From: Pseudomonas frederiksbergensis | GTDB taxonomy: Bacteria > Pseudomonadota > Gammaproteobacteria > Pseudomonadales > Pseudomonadaceae | Length of the DNA stretch: 64,000 nucleotides | Reading direction: 5' to 3' | NCBI RefSeq assembly: GCF_000802155.2 | Contig: NZ_JQGJ02000004.1 | Coordinates: forward strand, 124,001-188,000 | Shown: positions 1 to 9,901 of the stretch, one piece after another | Position numbering within the stretch: position 1 is the stretch's first letter | Layout: each line of letters opens with the position of its first letter | The notes under the pieces: model-generated | The model's database searches: none | Seen by the model: the letters and a program-made list of their open reading frames with translations, nothing else | What the model was told of the DNA's origin: nothing | Made by a program: the position numbers and the translations under genes

Positions 1-929
1 AGGCCGTTGAGTGGCGTGCGGATCTCATGGCTCATGTTGGCAAGGAATGCGGAGCGTGCGTCGGCCATGTCCAGGGCGGTACGCCGGGCCACTTCCAGCT
101 CTTCGTTGGACTGGCTGAGGCGGGCGTTGATGGCCTTGAGTTCGGCGGTGCGCGCCGAAACGATGTTTTCCAGTTGCGCCAGGTAATCGGTGAGGCGATT
201 TTCAGCCGTGCGCCGCTGCTGGATCTCGGTGGAGATATTTTCGAACTGCTGGTTGGCGACCGATACCAGCACGCCGATTTCATCGTATTGATGGCCGGAA
301 GGGCATTCCAGCGGGCTCTGTTCGAGGGTGCCGGGATCGCGGCTGCTCAGCTCGCGGATGACCCTCACCAACGGCTTTGTGAGCATGACGTAGAACAGCG
401 CCAGCAGCAGGCCGGTCAGGATCAGGCTGCGGGCGAAACCGTTGAGCAAGGTGATTTCGGCCCGACGCAGGAAGCGACTGCCAAACGAATACGTGTCGAC
501 ATCCAACCGCAACACACCCAGGGATTCTCCGGGCAGATGGCTCAGGTAGAGCCGGTCTTCGAACTGGCGTTGGGCGCCAAAGAGAAAGTCACTGATGAAC
601 CGGTAGCTGCTCTGTAATTCGGGGCGCTTGACGCTGGCCAGGATCGTATTGTTGTTGTCGATCAGTTCGGCGCCGATGATGGCCGGTGAGCGCAACAGGC
701 CCAGGGCCAGTTCCTGGGCGAGTTCGGCGTCGATGTTGTAGGCGATGCGCGAGGCCGGGTTGTGGCTGATTTCCAGCAACGAGAGGATTTCACGGTTGAT
801 CGACGCGTCTTCGCTGGCATAATCGATGCCGATCTGCACCAGGCTTAGCAACGTGCCCAGCACGAAACCCACCAGGACGGTCAGTCGGGCCTGTTTGTAC
901 GACAGACGTTGGGTGAACCTGATGTCCAT
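1..929 (-). CDS. Sensor histidine kinase, N-terminal part (runs off left edge)
   Basis: The visible ~309 residues begin at an ATG at 927-929 (reading leftwards). They show a membrane helix at roughly residues 15-35, an extracytoplasmic sensing region, a second helix near 165-190, a HAMP-like linker, a coiled coil, and finally the H-box MSHEIRTPLNG right at the window edge. This is the layout of a membrane histidine kinase that autophosphorylates on the H-box histidine; the catalytic ATPase domain and any receiver or Hpt domains lie outside the window, so whether it is a hybrid kinase cannot be told. It is divergent from the DUF815 gene, with a ~160-bp shared upstream region. An in-frame GTG 15 bases upstream is an alternative start. 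The signal sensed is unknown. Confidence 0.85.
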   Translation of the reverse strand, partial: MDIRFTQRLSYKQARLTVLVGFVLGTLLSLVQIGIDYASEDASINREILSLLEISHNPASRIAYNIDAELAQELALGLLRSPAIIGAELIDNNNTILASVKRPELQSSYRFISDFLFGAQRQFEDRLYLSHLPGESLGVLRLDVDTYSFGSRFLRRAEITLLNGFARSLILTGLLLALFYVMLTKPLVRVIRELSSRDPGTLEQSPLECPSGHQYDEIGVLVSVANQQFENISTEIQQRRTAENRLTDYLAQLENIVSARTAELKAINARLSQSNEELEVARRTALDMADARSAFLANMSHEIRTPLNG

Positions 930-1092
930 GGAATGGTGAACCACTTACGTTTCCCTTCGCCGGTCAAGCATAGCTGATCATCTCTGAATACCGGTGCGAC
1001 CGGTGTGTAGTGTGTGAAACAAACCCGCCATCGGCTTCGTCGTTTCGTCGTTGTAGCGTCATCATTACTGTGAACTTGTCCGAGGAGAAGAC

Positions 1093-1983
1093 GTGGACGC
1101 CCGATTGATTGCTTTTCTTGAGCGCGCCGATGCGATGCTGGCCCGTATCGAGCCCCTGTTGCCCGCGCCACGGCCCGCCATCGACTGGAACCAGACCCTG
1201 GCCGCCCGTTGGCAACGCGACGGGCGCGGCGGTTTCCTGCTGCCGCTGCAGGTCAGCCTCGACATGCGCCTGTCGGACCTGATCGGTGTGGATCGCCAGG
1301 TCGAACAGTTGGGGCGCAACACCCGGCAATTCATCGATGGCATGCCGGCCAACCATGCGTTGCTCTGGGGCTCGCGCGGCACTGGCAAGTCGTCGCTGGT
1401 GCGGGCCTTGCTGGCCGAACATGCCGGCCAGGGGCTGCGCTTGATCGAGATCGAGCGCGATCATTTGGCCGATCTGCCTCGGGTGGTCGAGCAGGTAGCG
1501 AAATTGCCCCAGCGCTTCGTGGTCTTCTGCGACGACTTGTCGTTCGAATCCGGCGAAGGTGACTACCGCGTGCTCAAGAGCGTGCTTGACGGTTCCCTTG
1601 AACAAGCCCCGGACAACGTGTTGCTGTATGCCACCTCGAACCGCCGCCACCTGGTGCCGGAGAAGGAAAGCGACAACGAGAACTGGAAGCGGGTCGACGG
1701 CGAGCTTCATCCCAGTGAAGCCGTGGAGGACAAGATCGCCTTGTCTGACCGCTTCGGTCTCTGGCTGTCGTTCTACCCCTTTACCCAGGAGCATTTCCTC
1801 GACGTGGTGGAGCATTGGATCGGCGAGCTCGCGGCGAAGGCCGGACTGGCCTGGCAACGTGACGAAACGTTGGAAATACAGGCGGTTCGCTGGGCGACCG
1901 GACGCGGCAATCGCAACGGGCGCTGCGCCTATCAATTCGCCCGTTATTGGGTGGGCCTCAAACTCCTGGAGCACAACGCATGA
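1093..1983 (+). CDS. DUF815 family ATPase
   Basis: A 296-residue P-loop ATPase of the DUF815 family, common in Proteobacteria. The Walker A motif GSRGTGKSS sits near residue 95 and a Walker B-like FCDDLSF near 150; the N-terminal ~70 residues are helical. The start is GTG, supported by GAGGAG five bases upstream (1082-1087). The stop overlaps the start of the next gene by four bases (ATGA), so the two are translationally coupled. The family has no well-settled function; a chaperone-like or AAA+ role is usually assumed. Composition matches the core genome. Confidence 0.9.
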   Translation: MDARLIAFLERADAMLARIEPLLPAPRPAIDWNQTLAARWQRDGRGGFLLPLQVSLDMRLSDLIGVDRQVEQLGRNTRQFIDGMPANHALLWGSRGTGKSSLVRALLAEHAGQGLRLIEIERDHLADLPRVVEQVAKLPQRFVVFCDDLSFESGEGDYRVLKSVLDGSLEQAPDNVLLYATSNRRHLVPEKESDNENWKRVDGELHPSEAVEDKIALSDRFGLWLSFYPFTQEHFLDVVEHWIGELAAKAGLAWQRDETLEIQAVRWATGRGNRNGRCAYQFARYWVGLKLLEHNA

Positions 1984-2462
1984 TCGATTTGAAAAGCACC
2001 GGCGAAGGCCTCGAAGGCTATGGCTTGTTATCGGCACAGCTGCAATCGCTGCTGGCGGATGAGCGCGATTTCATTGCCAACGCGGCACAGTTCTCGGCCT
2101 TCCTGTTCAGTCAACTGGACGACCTCAACTGGGCTGGTTTTTACCTCAATCGCAACGATGAACTGGTGCTGGGTCCGTTCCAGGGGCAGATCGCCTGTGT
2201 ACGGATTCCCTTTGGCCGCGGCGTGTGTGGAGCCGCTGCGGCAAGCCGCCAGACCCAGCGCGTCGAGGATGTCCATGCCTTTGCCGGGCACATCGCCTGC
2301 GACAGTGCCTCGAACAGCGAGTTGGTGGTGCCGTTGGTCAAGGACGGACGCTTGATCGGCGTGCTGGACCTGGACAGTCCGAAACTGGCGCGCTTTACCG
2401 AGCATGACCAGGCCGGCATCGAACAATTGGCCGCGATATTCCTGCGCCTGACCGATTGCTGA
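1980..2462 (+). CDS. msrC: Free methionine-(R)-sulfoxide reductase (GAF domain, fRMsr)
   Basis: A 160-residue single GAF-domain protein that reduces free methionine-(R)-sulfoxide in the cytoplasm, with electrons from thioredoxin. The three cysteines that define the family are present at 73, 83 and 107; their spacing (10 and 24) equals that of Cys84, Cys94 and Cys118 of the E. coli enzyme. The resolving and catalytic segments read IACVRIPFGRGVCG and GHIACDS. Start chosen at the ATG overlapping the upstream stop, since an upstream in-frame start would lie deep in the ATPase gene. Length fits the family (~160). Confidence 0.93.
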   Translation: MIDLKSTGEGLEGYGLLSAQLQSLLADERDFIANAAQFSAFLFSQLDDLNWAGFYLNRNDELVLGPFQGQIACVRIPFGRGVCGAAAASRQTQRVEDVHAFAGHIACDSASNSELVVPLVKDGRLIGVLDLDSPKLARFTEHDQAGIEQLAAIFLRLTDC

Positions 2463-5411
2463 TCATGCGGTCAATCCTGCCTTGGCCAGCAGGCTGTCCG
2501 GGTCGATTTCATCGATCTGGCGTGGGTCAAGAAACGCCTCGGCATAGCGCAGGTAGATCCTTTCTTCGATGAACAACCCGAACAGCTCGGGATCGATATG
2601 GGCGTCGCGGCACATGGTGGCCATGATGCCCAGGGCTTCGCTCAGCTTCTTGGCTTTTTTATACGGGCGATCAGCCGCTGTCAGGGCTTCGAAAATATCC
2701 GCGATCGCCATCATTCGAGCCGGCAGGCTCATCTGCTCGCGCTTCAATCGCTTGGGATAACCGGTGCCGTCCATTTTCTCGTGATGGCCGCCGGCAATTT
2801 CCGCAACGTTTTCCAAGTGGCTGGGGAAGGGCAACTGGCTGAGCATCAGGATCGTCTGGACCATGTGATGGTTGATCACGTAGCGCTCTTCGCGAGTGAG
2901 CGTGCCGCGCGTGATGCTGAGGTTGTAGAGTTCGCCGCGGTTGTATTTCCAGGTCGGCACATCGAGCTGGAAGCCCCATCGATTGTCCGCCGGAATCAGC
3001 TCGGCCTCATGCCGCTCGAGCAGATGCTCGGGCTTGTCCGCCAGCAGAGGTTCAACGACGGGCAGCGTCGGCTTGGGCGTGCGCGCCTGGCGACGGTTCT
3101 CTTCCCAGGAAACCCCCAGGCGATCGTCCAGGGTCCGGGTCCATGTGCGCCGGGCGATGTGTTGCAGGCGTAGCAGGTCGGCATCGGCCATGGCTTCTGA
3201 ACCGAGGTTGCAACGTGCGACGAAGGCGAAGTCATCGTCGAGGGCGGCCAGTGTCGCGTCGCGTTGCGCGGCCAGGGGTGAGGCGTCGCCTCCAGTTGCC
3301 AGTCCCTGCCAGTAGTCGATCCAGGCGTCGCGCTTGAGGACTTCGAAACGGGTTCGGATCTCGTGGATGCGATCATTCAGGGTTTCCAGCTTAGTGGCTT
3401 TGTCCACCACGTATTCGGGTGTGGTGACCTTGCCACAATCGTGCAGCCAGGCAGCGATGTGCAGCGCCTCCCATTCGTCTTCGGTCGGCTGGTAGCCTTC
3501 GAACGCTGGCGCCGGGCTGGCGGCGGCGGCCTGGGCAAGCATCAGCGTCAGGGCCGGTACTCGCTGGCAATGGCCGCCGGTGTAGGGGCTTTTGGCATCG
3601 ATCGCGCCGGCAAGCAATTGTATGAATGAGTCGAGCAGTTGCTTTTGCCTGGCTTGCAGGCGCTGGCTTTCGATGCTCACCGTCGCGGTGCCGGACACGG
3701 CCTGCAGGAATGCGATGCGGTCCGGCTGGAGTTTTTCCAGGTCCGCTTCGGTGCCTGTGTCAGTGATCAACAAGACCAGCGCGCCGACGGTTTCCTGATG
3801 ACGGTTGCACAAGCGAATGCCGATCAGGTGGACCCGTGGCGCGTCCAGCGCAAGCAGGACACTGCGCAAGTCGGCCGCCTGCTCGAAGCCCAGGGATGAA
3901 ACCAGGGTTTGCGCGGTGGCCAGTTCACGAAGCCACTGGGGATTGTCCGCGGCGCCCAATCCATAGCCTCGCAGCGCGAAGGTTTGCGGATCCCGAGGCG
4001 ATCCGTCGATGACCAGTCCGTAGGGCTTGATGTGCTCGCCATCGCTCTCGCGCAGATAGATCAGGCCGGCTTGGGCCTGGGCGATTTTCACGGTCTCGAA
4101 CAGCACGCGTTCCAGTAGCGGGGCGAAGCGGGTTTCGGCGCGCAGGCTGGCGGTAATCTCGAAGAAACTTGCCAGGGTTTCTTTCATGCGGCCCATCGAA
4201 ACGCCTAATTGATCGACTTCCAGCACAGGGGAGCGACGGGACACCGGGTAGTTGAAATTGAAACTGCGGATGGCATCGGCTTCTTGCACCAGGGCACGCA
4301 ATGGCTTGACCAGTATCCTGGAGGTCAGCCAGCCCAAGGGCAGGCACAGCAGCAACGTGGCGAGGGTGATCAGCGCGCCTTGCCAACGCATGCGATAGGC
4401 ACCGGCCAGCAACTCGTCTTCCGGAACCAGCAACGCCAGTTCCAGACCCTTCGGCCCGCCTTCCTGCATGTGACTGCGAGAAACGATCCACTCACGGCCC
4501 AACGCCTCCAGGCGCGGTGTGTCAGCGTCGTTGTCGAGCGCGGTGGCAATGGCGGGGTGCAGGTCACGTGCCTTGATCAGGCGTGCCGACTGGCTGTCGG
4601 TGATCAACCGCTCGCTGTCGGGGTATCCCACTGCGTTGCCTTGGAGATCGATCAGGACAATTTCGGTGCCGGCGGTCACCTTGTGCTTGGCCAGCGTCTG
4701 GGAGAGGGCGGCCAGGGTCAGGTCCGCACCGATGACCGCCTGATCGCCACTTCGACGGGCCAGGGTCGTGCCGATGTTGCGGCTGGAAAAAAACACATAG
4801 GGCTCGGTGGTGATCTGTTCGTTGCTGTCCATTGCGCTGCGAAACCAGCTGCGACTGCGCGGATCGAACGTCTCGCCGGGGTTGTCGCGACGGCCGATGA
4901 GCGTCAGGGCCTGGTCGTAGAACAGCGACTGGGAGATTACCTGGCCTTCGTTGTCCGGACGCTCGACGGTCCAGACCTCGTAGTGTGCAGCGGCCGGCGC
5001 CTTGAGCGCGGTTTTTGCGGCTTCTGTACGCAACGGCCGGACCATCAGGAAGTTGCCATCGCGATCGCCCAGGTACAGCGATGCCAGGTTCGGGTTGTCC
5101 CGCAGTGCCTGGGTGAAAGGACCGAGCAAGGCCAGTCGCTGAGCCATCCGGGGCTCTCGGGTCGCCGGGTAGTGCGCCAGCAGGCCCAGCAGATGGCGGA
5201 TCGGTTCATAGGTGTCGTAAAGGTCCAGGCGCACGTCCTGTTCGATTCGATTGAACAGCTGTTCGCTGCTGGACAGGATGATCTGGGTGGTTTGCCGGTA
5301 GTTGAAGACGCCCAGCACCACACCGGTCAGCAGCAGGAGCAGCGTGAACATCACGCTGATATGAACGTGCAGGGGAAACCGGCGTTTTTGCGGACGCGGT
5401 GCGCTGGGCAT
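2463..5411 (-). CDS. HD-GYP domain c-di-GMP phosphodiesterase with periplasmic sensor
   Basis: A 982-residue membrane-bound signalling protein. Order of parts: N-terminal helix, a large periplasmic dCache-like sensor, a second helix near residue 345, HAMP, a GAF-like region, then a long HD-GYP module with a charged insert between its halves. The metal-binding HD is in WLHDCGKV and the signature reads HHEKMDGTGYP, so the hydrolase looks active on c-di-GMP. The chosen ATG (5409-5411) has GGAG nine bases upstream; an upstream in-frame start adds 15 low-quality residues. It lies convergent to msrC and upstream of it on the other strand. What it senses is unknown. Confidence 0.92.
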   Translation of the reverse strand: MPSAPRPQKRRFPLHVHISVMFTLLLLLTGVVLGVFNYRQTTQIILSSSEQLFNRIEQDVRLDLYDTYEPIRHLLGLLAHYPATREPRMAQRLALLGPFTQALRDNPNLASLYLGDRDGNFLMVRPLRTEAAKTALKAPAAAHYEVWTVERPDNEGQVISQSLFYDQALTLIGRRDNPGETFDPRSRSWFRSAMDSNEQITTEPYVFFSSRNIGTTLARRSGDQAVIGADLTLAALSQTLAKHKVTAGTEIVLIDLQGNAVGYPDSERLITDSQSARLIKARDLHPAIATALDNDADTPRLEALGREWIVSRSHMQEGGPKGLELALLVPEDELLAGAYRMRWQGALITLATLLLCLPLGWLTSRILVKPLRALVQEADAIRSFNFNYPVSRRSPVLEVDQLGVSMGRMKETLASFFEITASLRAETRFAPLLERVLFETVKIAQAQAGLIYLRESDGEHIKPYGLVIDGSPRDPQTFALRGYGLGAADNPQWLRELATAQTLVSSLGFEQAADLRSVLLALDAPRVHLIGIRLCNRHQETVGALVLLITDTGTEADLEKLQPDRIAFLQAVSGTATVSIESQRLQARQKQLLDSFIQLLAGAIDAKSPYTGGHCQRVPALTLMLAQAAAASPAPAFEGYQPTEDEWEALHIAAWLHDCGKVTTPEYVVDKATKLETLNDRIHEIRTRFEVLKRDAWIDYWQGLATGGDASPLAAQRDATLAALDDDFAFVARCNLGSEAMADADLLRLQHIARRTWTRTLDDRLGVSWEENRRQARTPKPTLPVVEPLLADKPEHLLERHEAELIPADNRWGFQLDVPTWKYNRGELYNLSITRGTLTREERYVINHHMVQTILMLSQLPFPSHLENVAEIAGGHHEKMDGTGYPKRLKREQMSLPARMMAIADIFEALTAADRPYKKAKKLSEALGIMATMCRDAHIDPELFGLFIEERIYLRYAEAFLDPRQIDEIDPDSLLAKAGLTA

Positions 5412-5486
5412 TTCCGTCACTCCAAGTGTTGGGGGAGATCGCCCCCGGCTACGCACTGCTGAGCGAACAGCATAGTAAACACTGGA

Positions 5487-8400
5487 TTAATTTGCCTTGG
5501 CGATCTCCGTTTCCAGGGCCTGCTCCAGTTCGGCCATGGCCCGGCACAGCGCGTGCGTGCCTTCATCGATGCGCTCCGGTGAAGCACCTTGCTGGCAGGC
5601 CTGTTCCAGTGCCTCGCACAATTGGATCAGCGAGTTCGCCTGCACGATGCGGGCGACACCTTTTATCTTGTGCGCTGCCTCGGTGATCGCCTGTCGATTT
5701 GCCCCTCGGGCGACATCGAGCAGCTCTTGGCGGTCGGCACGGTTGCTCCTGAGCAGTTCAGCCAGCAAGCGCTGGATGGACACAGAGTCGCCACCCGTCA
5801 GCATGTGCAGGCTCTGGACGTTGAAAGCGGGGGGGCGGTTGTTGGGCTTGATGGCGCTCATCCATTGATTCAGGGCGTTCAGGCTGATCGGTTTGAACAG
5901 GCAGTCGTCCATCCCGGCATCCTTGCAGCGTTGTTTTTCTTCGGGTTGTGCATTGGCCGTGAATCCCAGGATGGTGCAGGGCGATCGTTGTTGCTCGGCC
6001 TCGTGCCGACGGATCGCCCCGGCGAGTTCGTAGCCGCTCATGACCGGCATGTTGCAGTCGGCGATGACCAGGTCGAAGTTCCCTTCCTGCCAGGCCTTGA
6101 AGCCTTGTTCGCCGTCATGGCTGACATGGTGATGATGACCGAGATAATCCAGTTGCTGCGACATCAGCAAGCGATTGGCCGGATGATCGTCCACGACCAG
6201 GACATTCAGTGGGCACGCGGCTGTTTCAACGACAGGCGTGACGGGAGCGCGAACCTTTGCGTCAGGCAGGATGGCCAAGGGCAGGCAAACCTGGACCTGG
6301 GTCCCGGCGCCCGGTTGACTGTTCATGTGAATTTCACCGCCCATGACCTGGCACAAGTGGCGGCTGATCACCAGGCCCAGCCCGGCACCCTTGCGGGCCA
6401 TCCGGTTACTGTTGTCGACCTGGGCAAACGGCTCGAACAAGCGTTGCAGGTCGGCGGGGCTGATACCGATGCCGCTGTCGCGGATGTCCAATTGCATTCG
6501 AAGGGTGTCTTCCCCGATCGTGCGGGACAGTTTCACGCTGACACTCACTTCGCCTCGCTCGGTGAACTTCAGGGCGTTGCTGATCAGGTTCGAAATTACC
6601 TGTTTGAATCGCAGCGGGTCCATCAACACGTCCGGGTTGCCCTCGGCGGGTTCGAATCGCAACGACAGTGCCAGGTTTTTCTGCCGGGCCAGTCCTTCGA
6701 AAACCCGCATCACCGATTGCACCAGGGCCTTGAGGTCGACCCGTTCGGGCGCAAGCCCCAAGTGGCCGGATTCGATACGGGCGATGTCGAGGATATCGCC
6801 GATCAGGTCGAGCATGCCGGAGGCCGACTCGTATGCGACCTCTATTGCCGCGCGGTCCATCTGGCCTTTGTCGGCATGCTTGAGGGCCAGCTCGAGCATG
6901 CCGATCACGGCGTTCATTGGCGTGCGGATTTCATGGCTCATGGTCGCAAGGAAGGTGCTCTTGGCCCGATTGGCGTTCTCGGCCTGCTCTTTGGCGGCCC
7001 GCAGTTCTTCGACAAGCTGCCTTCGTTCGCTGATATCGATCCAGCCGCCGATGATGCCCTGCACCTGCGCCGCCGAATTGCGGTAGGGAAGGATCCAGTG
7101 GTAGATCGTCAGTTTCCTGTTACCGATGTGCAGCGGCCGATCAACGATCATGGGCGAGCCTTCAGCCATGACGCGCTGATAATCCGCCTGGTACTCCTGT
7201 GCTTCGAACGCGTTGCTCATCGAGCCGGGCATGACGTTCTTTCCGACGACGTCTTCGCGTTTCACGTCGAACGTTTCAAGGTAGCTGTCGTTGCAGCTTT
7301 GCAGGAATCCGTTGCGATCTCTCACATAGATGGGGTGGGGCGTGCCGTTGAGCAGGGCATGCATGAACTCCAATTGGTCATTGAGGGCCAGTTCCGCCTG
7401 CTGGCGTTGCCTGATCTGTCGTTGCATGTAGGCGTTCCATGCCAGCGAGAGCAGGAGCAACAGGCCCGCGCCGGCGGCAACTTGCAGGAACAAGCGGTTA
7501 TAGGTGCGCCAGGCCATCTCCGATGCCGGGATGAAGCCCCGCCAATGGTTGTTGATAACCCCCAGTTCGTCCGGGTCGATGCTCGACAAGGCCTTGTCGA
7601 GAATGGAATTGAGCTCCGTGGCGTCTTTTGCGGCGGCTAATGAGAACATCGCCTGACGTGTGCCGACGGTACTGCTGATTTGCAGTGTGTCGCGCAATGC
7701 ATGGGACGTCATGAAGTAACTGGCCATGACCAGCGAAGTCACGCTCCCATCCGCCTGACCCTGGGCGACCAACTGGACTGCATTCAACGAGTCGGTGGTT
7801 TCGATTATCTGCAGGCTTGGATATTGGGTGCGTAGCCAATCGATGACGGGGTTGCTTTTGGCCACCGCCAGGCGCTTGCCAGCGAATTGGTCCAGCGTCG
7901 TGGGGGCGTCGGACTGTTTGCGTATCAACAGGACGAAAGAGCTGTCCAGGTAGGGGCGACTGAATTTGAGCACGTCCTGCCGCTCGCGGCTGGGCAGGAG
8001 CGCGGCAATGACGTCGGCCTGGTCGTTGAGGACCGCGGCGATCATGTCGTTGTCCGTCCGATGGCGTTGGATATCCAGGCGCAGGCCGGTACGCAGCCTG
8101 ACCAGTTCAAGCAAGTCGGCGCTGATCCCACGAAAGTCGCCGTCAGGATCGAAAAAAGTAAAGGGGGCAAACGTTTCGTTCACCGCCACCCGTACCGTGG
8201 GGTGCTCAGCCAGCCAGCGTTGTTCGCGCTCGGTCAGTTGTATCTTGTAATTGGTGAGGTAAAGATCGCTACCCGCACTCCAACGCTTGGCAATCGCTGC
8301 TTGTTCGGCAATGGGAATCTGGTTCAGCGTGGCGTTGACGATGTCCAGCAATCGGGTGTTGTCCTGCCGCAGCGCGAAGCCGAATCCGTGCGACTCGTGC

Positions 8401-9107
8401 TTTGCGAAGCTGGCCATGCGGATGTTGCTCAGGTAACCCTTGCTGATCATGTAATGGGTGGAAATGGTGTCGCCGAGGAAGACATCGGACTGCCCGAATG
8501 CGACCGCATTGATGGCGTTCTGGTAGGAGGGGTACGCGGTAATCAGTGCCTTGGGGTAGAGCTTTTCGATCTCGTGCAGCGGCAGGTAGTGATAAACCAT
8601 GCTGAGCCGCAGCCCTTCGAGATCGTCGGTCAGGGGGCGGTTTTCGTTCGTGCGGGTAACCAGGACCGGTTGATCGACGGCGTAGGGCGTTGACAGGACG
8701 ACACCCCTGGTTCGGGCTTCGAAGCCGTTGGCACTGCCGAGCAGGTCGATTTGTCCAGTCTTGAGCGCGTCGAGGGCCGCCTCACGGGAAGTGAACCGCA
8801 GGACTTTCATCGGCAGGCCGGTCGCCTTGGCGATGAGGCCCGCGTAGTCGGCGGTCATGCCTTCATAGTCGCGCCCGCTGGTGGAAAGATCGAAGGGCGG
8901 ATAGTCAGGTGCAGAGGTGCCCAGGATCAGTTCCCGACGACCGTTCAGCCAGGTGCGATGGGCATCATCGAGCCGGACCTCGATGGAGTCTGAAGTCGAG
9001 CGACTCAGCAACGTATAACGTTCGGGCACACTCGCCGCCGCCACGAGGATTCCCGCGTATAACCATGCGCTCAATAATAAAAGGCATCTGCTTATGCGAT
9101 TGAACAT
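5487..9107 (-). CDS. BvgS/EvgS-type unorthodox hybrid sensor kinase
   Basis: A 1206-residue inner-membrane kinase. From the N terminus: signal peptide, two tandem periplasmic SBP_bac_3 (Venus-flytrap) domains (about 45-270 and 285-510), a membrane helix, a PAS domain, HisKA with MSHEIRTPMNAV, HATPase, a receiver domain (VLVVDDHPANR, phosphoacceptor in VIADCNMPV), and an Hpt domain (HKIKGVAR). This gives the His-Asp-His relay of BvgS and EvgS; the final phosphate goes to a LuxR-type regulator. ATG 9105-9107 is preferred to the upstream GTG because GAGAG lies about nine bases ahead of it. Its presumed partner, immediately upstream on the same strand, is truncated, so the pathway is probably broken here. 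Confidence 0.93.
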   Translation of the reverse strand: MFNRISRCLLLLSAWLYAGILVAAASVPERYTLLSRSTSDSIEVRLDDAHRTWLNGRRELILGTSAPDYPPFDLSTSGRDYEGMTADYAGLIAKATGLPMKVLRFTSREAALDALKTGQIDLLGSANGFEARTRGVVLSTPYAVDQPVLVTRTNENRPLTDDLEGLRLSMVYHYLPLHEIEKLYPKALITAYPSYQNAINAVAFGQSDVFLGDTISTHYMISKGYLSNIRMASFAKHESHGFGFALRQDNTRLLDIVNATLNQIPIAEQAAIAKRWSAGSDLYLTNYKIQLTEREQRWLAEHPTVRVAVNETFAPFTFFDPDGDFRGISADLLELVRLRTGLRLDIQRHRTDNDMIAAVLNDQADVIAALLPSRERQDVLKFSRPYLDSSFVLLIRKQSDAPTTLDQFAGKRLAVAKSNPVIDWLRTQYPSLQIIETTDSLNAVQLVAQGQADGSVTSLVMASYFMTSHALRDTLQISSTVGTRQAMFSLAAAKDATELNSILDKALSSIDPDELGVINNHWRGFIPASEMAWRTYNRLFLQVAAGAGLLLLLSLAWNAYMQRQIRQRQQAELALNDQLEFMHALLNGTPHPIYVRDRNGFLQSCNDSYLETFDVKREDVVGKNVMPGSMSNAFEAQEYQADYQRVMAEGSPMIVDRPLHIGNRKLTIYHWILPYRNSAAQVQGIIGGWIDISERRQLVEELRAAKEQAENANRAKSTFLATMSHEIRTPMNAVIGMLELALKHADKGQMDRAAIEVAYESASGMLDLIGDILDIARIESGHLGLAPERVDLKALVQSVMRVFEGLARQKNLALSLRFEPAEGNPDVLMDPLRFKQVISNLISNALKFTERGEVSVSVKLSRTIGEDTLRMQLDIRDSGIGISPADLQRLFEPFAQVDNSNRMARKGAGLGLVISRHLCQVMGGEIHMNSQPGAGTQVQVCLPLAILPDAKVRAPVTPVVETAACPLNVLVVDDHPANRLLMSQQLDYLGHHHHVSHDGEQGFKAWQEGNFDLVIADCNMPVMSGYELAGAIRRHEAEQQRSPCTILGFTANAQPEEKQRCKDAGMDDCLFKPISLNALNQWMSAIKPNNRPPAFNVQSLHMLTGGDSVSIQRLLAELLRSNRADRQELLDVARGANRQAITEAAHKIKGVARIVQANSLIQLCEALEQACQQGASPERIDEGTHALCRAMAELEQALETEIAKAN

Positions 9108-9118
9108 CCGGTTTTCTC

Positions 9119-9601
9119 TCACACCAACGCGTTTCGCTTTGCCATTTCAATCAGGTCTACCAAAGACTTGACTTTAAGTTTCTGCATGAGTCGTTTTTTA
9201 TAAGTGCTGACAGTTTTATTGCTCAGAAACATGCCTTTGGCTATTTCCTTGTTGGTACGTCCCTGGGCAAAGAGTTGCAATACCATCAGTTCACGGTCAT
9301 TGACGCTTTTGAAAAGATCCAGCTCGATACTGCGAGGATCGTCTTGGGAAACCGGTGTAAGTGCCTGGCTCGGGAAGTAGTTGTACCCGGACAACACCGC
9401 TTTGATTGCGCTGACAAGTTCGCTGAGGTCCTCTTGTTTGCAAACGTAGCCGGAAGCACCGGATTGCATGCAGCGGATACCGAACAGCGTCGGGGATTGC
9501 GCAGTCAGTACCAAGGTCTTGAGCGGAGTGGTCATGGCATTGAAGCGCGAAAGGATTTCCAGCCCGTCGAGTTTTGGAATGCTGATGTCCAGGATTTTCT
9601 A
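9119..9601 (-). pseudogene. LuxR-type response regulator, 5'-truncated
   Basis: The frame carries the end of a receiver domain (ILDISIPKLDGLEIL with its phosphoacceptor Asp, then TLVLTAQSP and SGYVCKQ) and a complete C-terminal LuxR/NarL DNA-binding domain (NDRELMVLQLFAQG, then LSNKTVSTYKKRL). The first ~55 residues of the receiver are missing: going upstream the homology stops next to an in-frame TAG at about 9600 and is replaced by simple repeats. The only remaining start is an internal ATG at 9535, which would give half a receiver. It sits 12 bases upstream of the BvgS/EvgS-like kinase and would have been its partner. The cut marks the left limit of the accessory region. Confidence 0.85.
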
Positions 9602-9800
9602 GACAAGACCTGTTTTGGTGTCAAAGCCCACAAGGCTTTGACTGCCTTTGAGCCCTTGATCTGCTTGGCTTTTAGGCCAAAGCTCACAAGGCTTGGTGCT
9701 CTGGCTCTGGCTCTGGCTCTGGCTCTTGATTCCAAGATCCACAAGATCTTGGTGCTCCTGCTCCTGCTCCTGCCTTGCTTCTGTTTCTGCTTTGACGTTA
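9602..9800. repeat. Hexameric simple-sequence repeat block at island boundary
   Basis: Low-complexity sequence with CTCTGG repeated about 4.7 times (9699-9726), CTCCTG three times (9755-9772), and short inverted words around CAAGATCTTG and AAAGCC/GGCTTT. On the minus strand it reads as a Gln/Glu/Ser-rich run that joins the truncated regulator, which I take as non-coding. It lies between the broken regulator and the first MITE-like element. Confidence 0.75.
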
Positions 9801-9901
9801 GGGATCATCCGAACAAGTCTATTTTTCGTTGAAGGAGACTGCTGGAGCCCCCGGATTTACAGGGGACGGGTCAGCTCAAACCGACTTGTTCGGAGGATCC
9901 T
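9801..9901 (+). mobile_element. MITE-like element, copy A
   Basis: A 101-bp element whose ends are imperfect inverted repeats (GGGATCATCCGAACAAGTC at the left, the complement of AGGATCCTCCGAACAAGTC at the right), flanked on both sides by TA (9799-9800 and 9902-9903). It carries no coding sequence. A nearly identical copy in reverse orientation lies at 11655-11752. A TA duplication with GG-ended inverted repeats is what IS630/Tc1-mariner type transposases leave; the family assignment is inference. Confidence 0.8.

Noticed and set aside
4209..5462. Long rightward frame opposite the HD-GYP gene
   Set aside because: Antisense shadow of a high-GC gene; the leftward product has clear domains.
5589..7640. 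683-codon rightward frame opposite the BvgS/EvgS-like kinase
   Set aside because: Shadow frame; composition (Gln, His, Val rich) is that of an antisense translation.
9599..9808. Leftward reading frame rich in Gln, Glu and Ser
   Set aside because: It is produced by hexameric repeats and only continues because of them; no start site or family.
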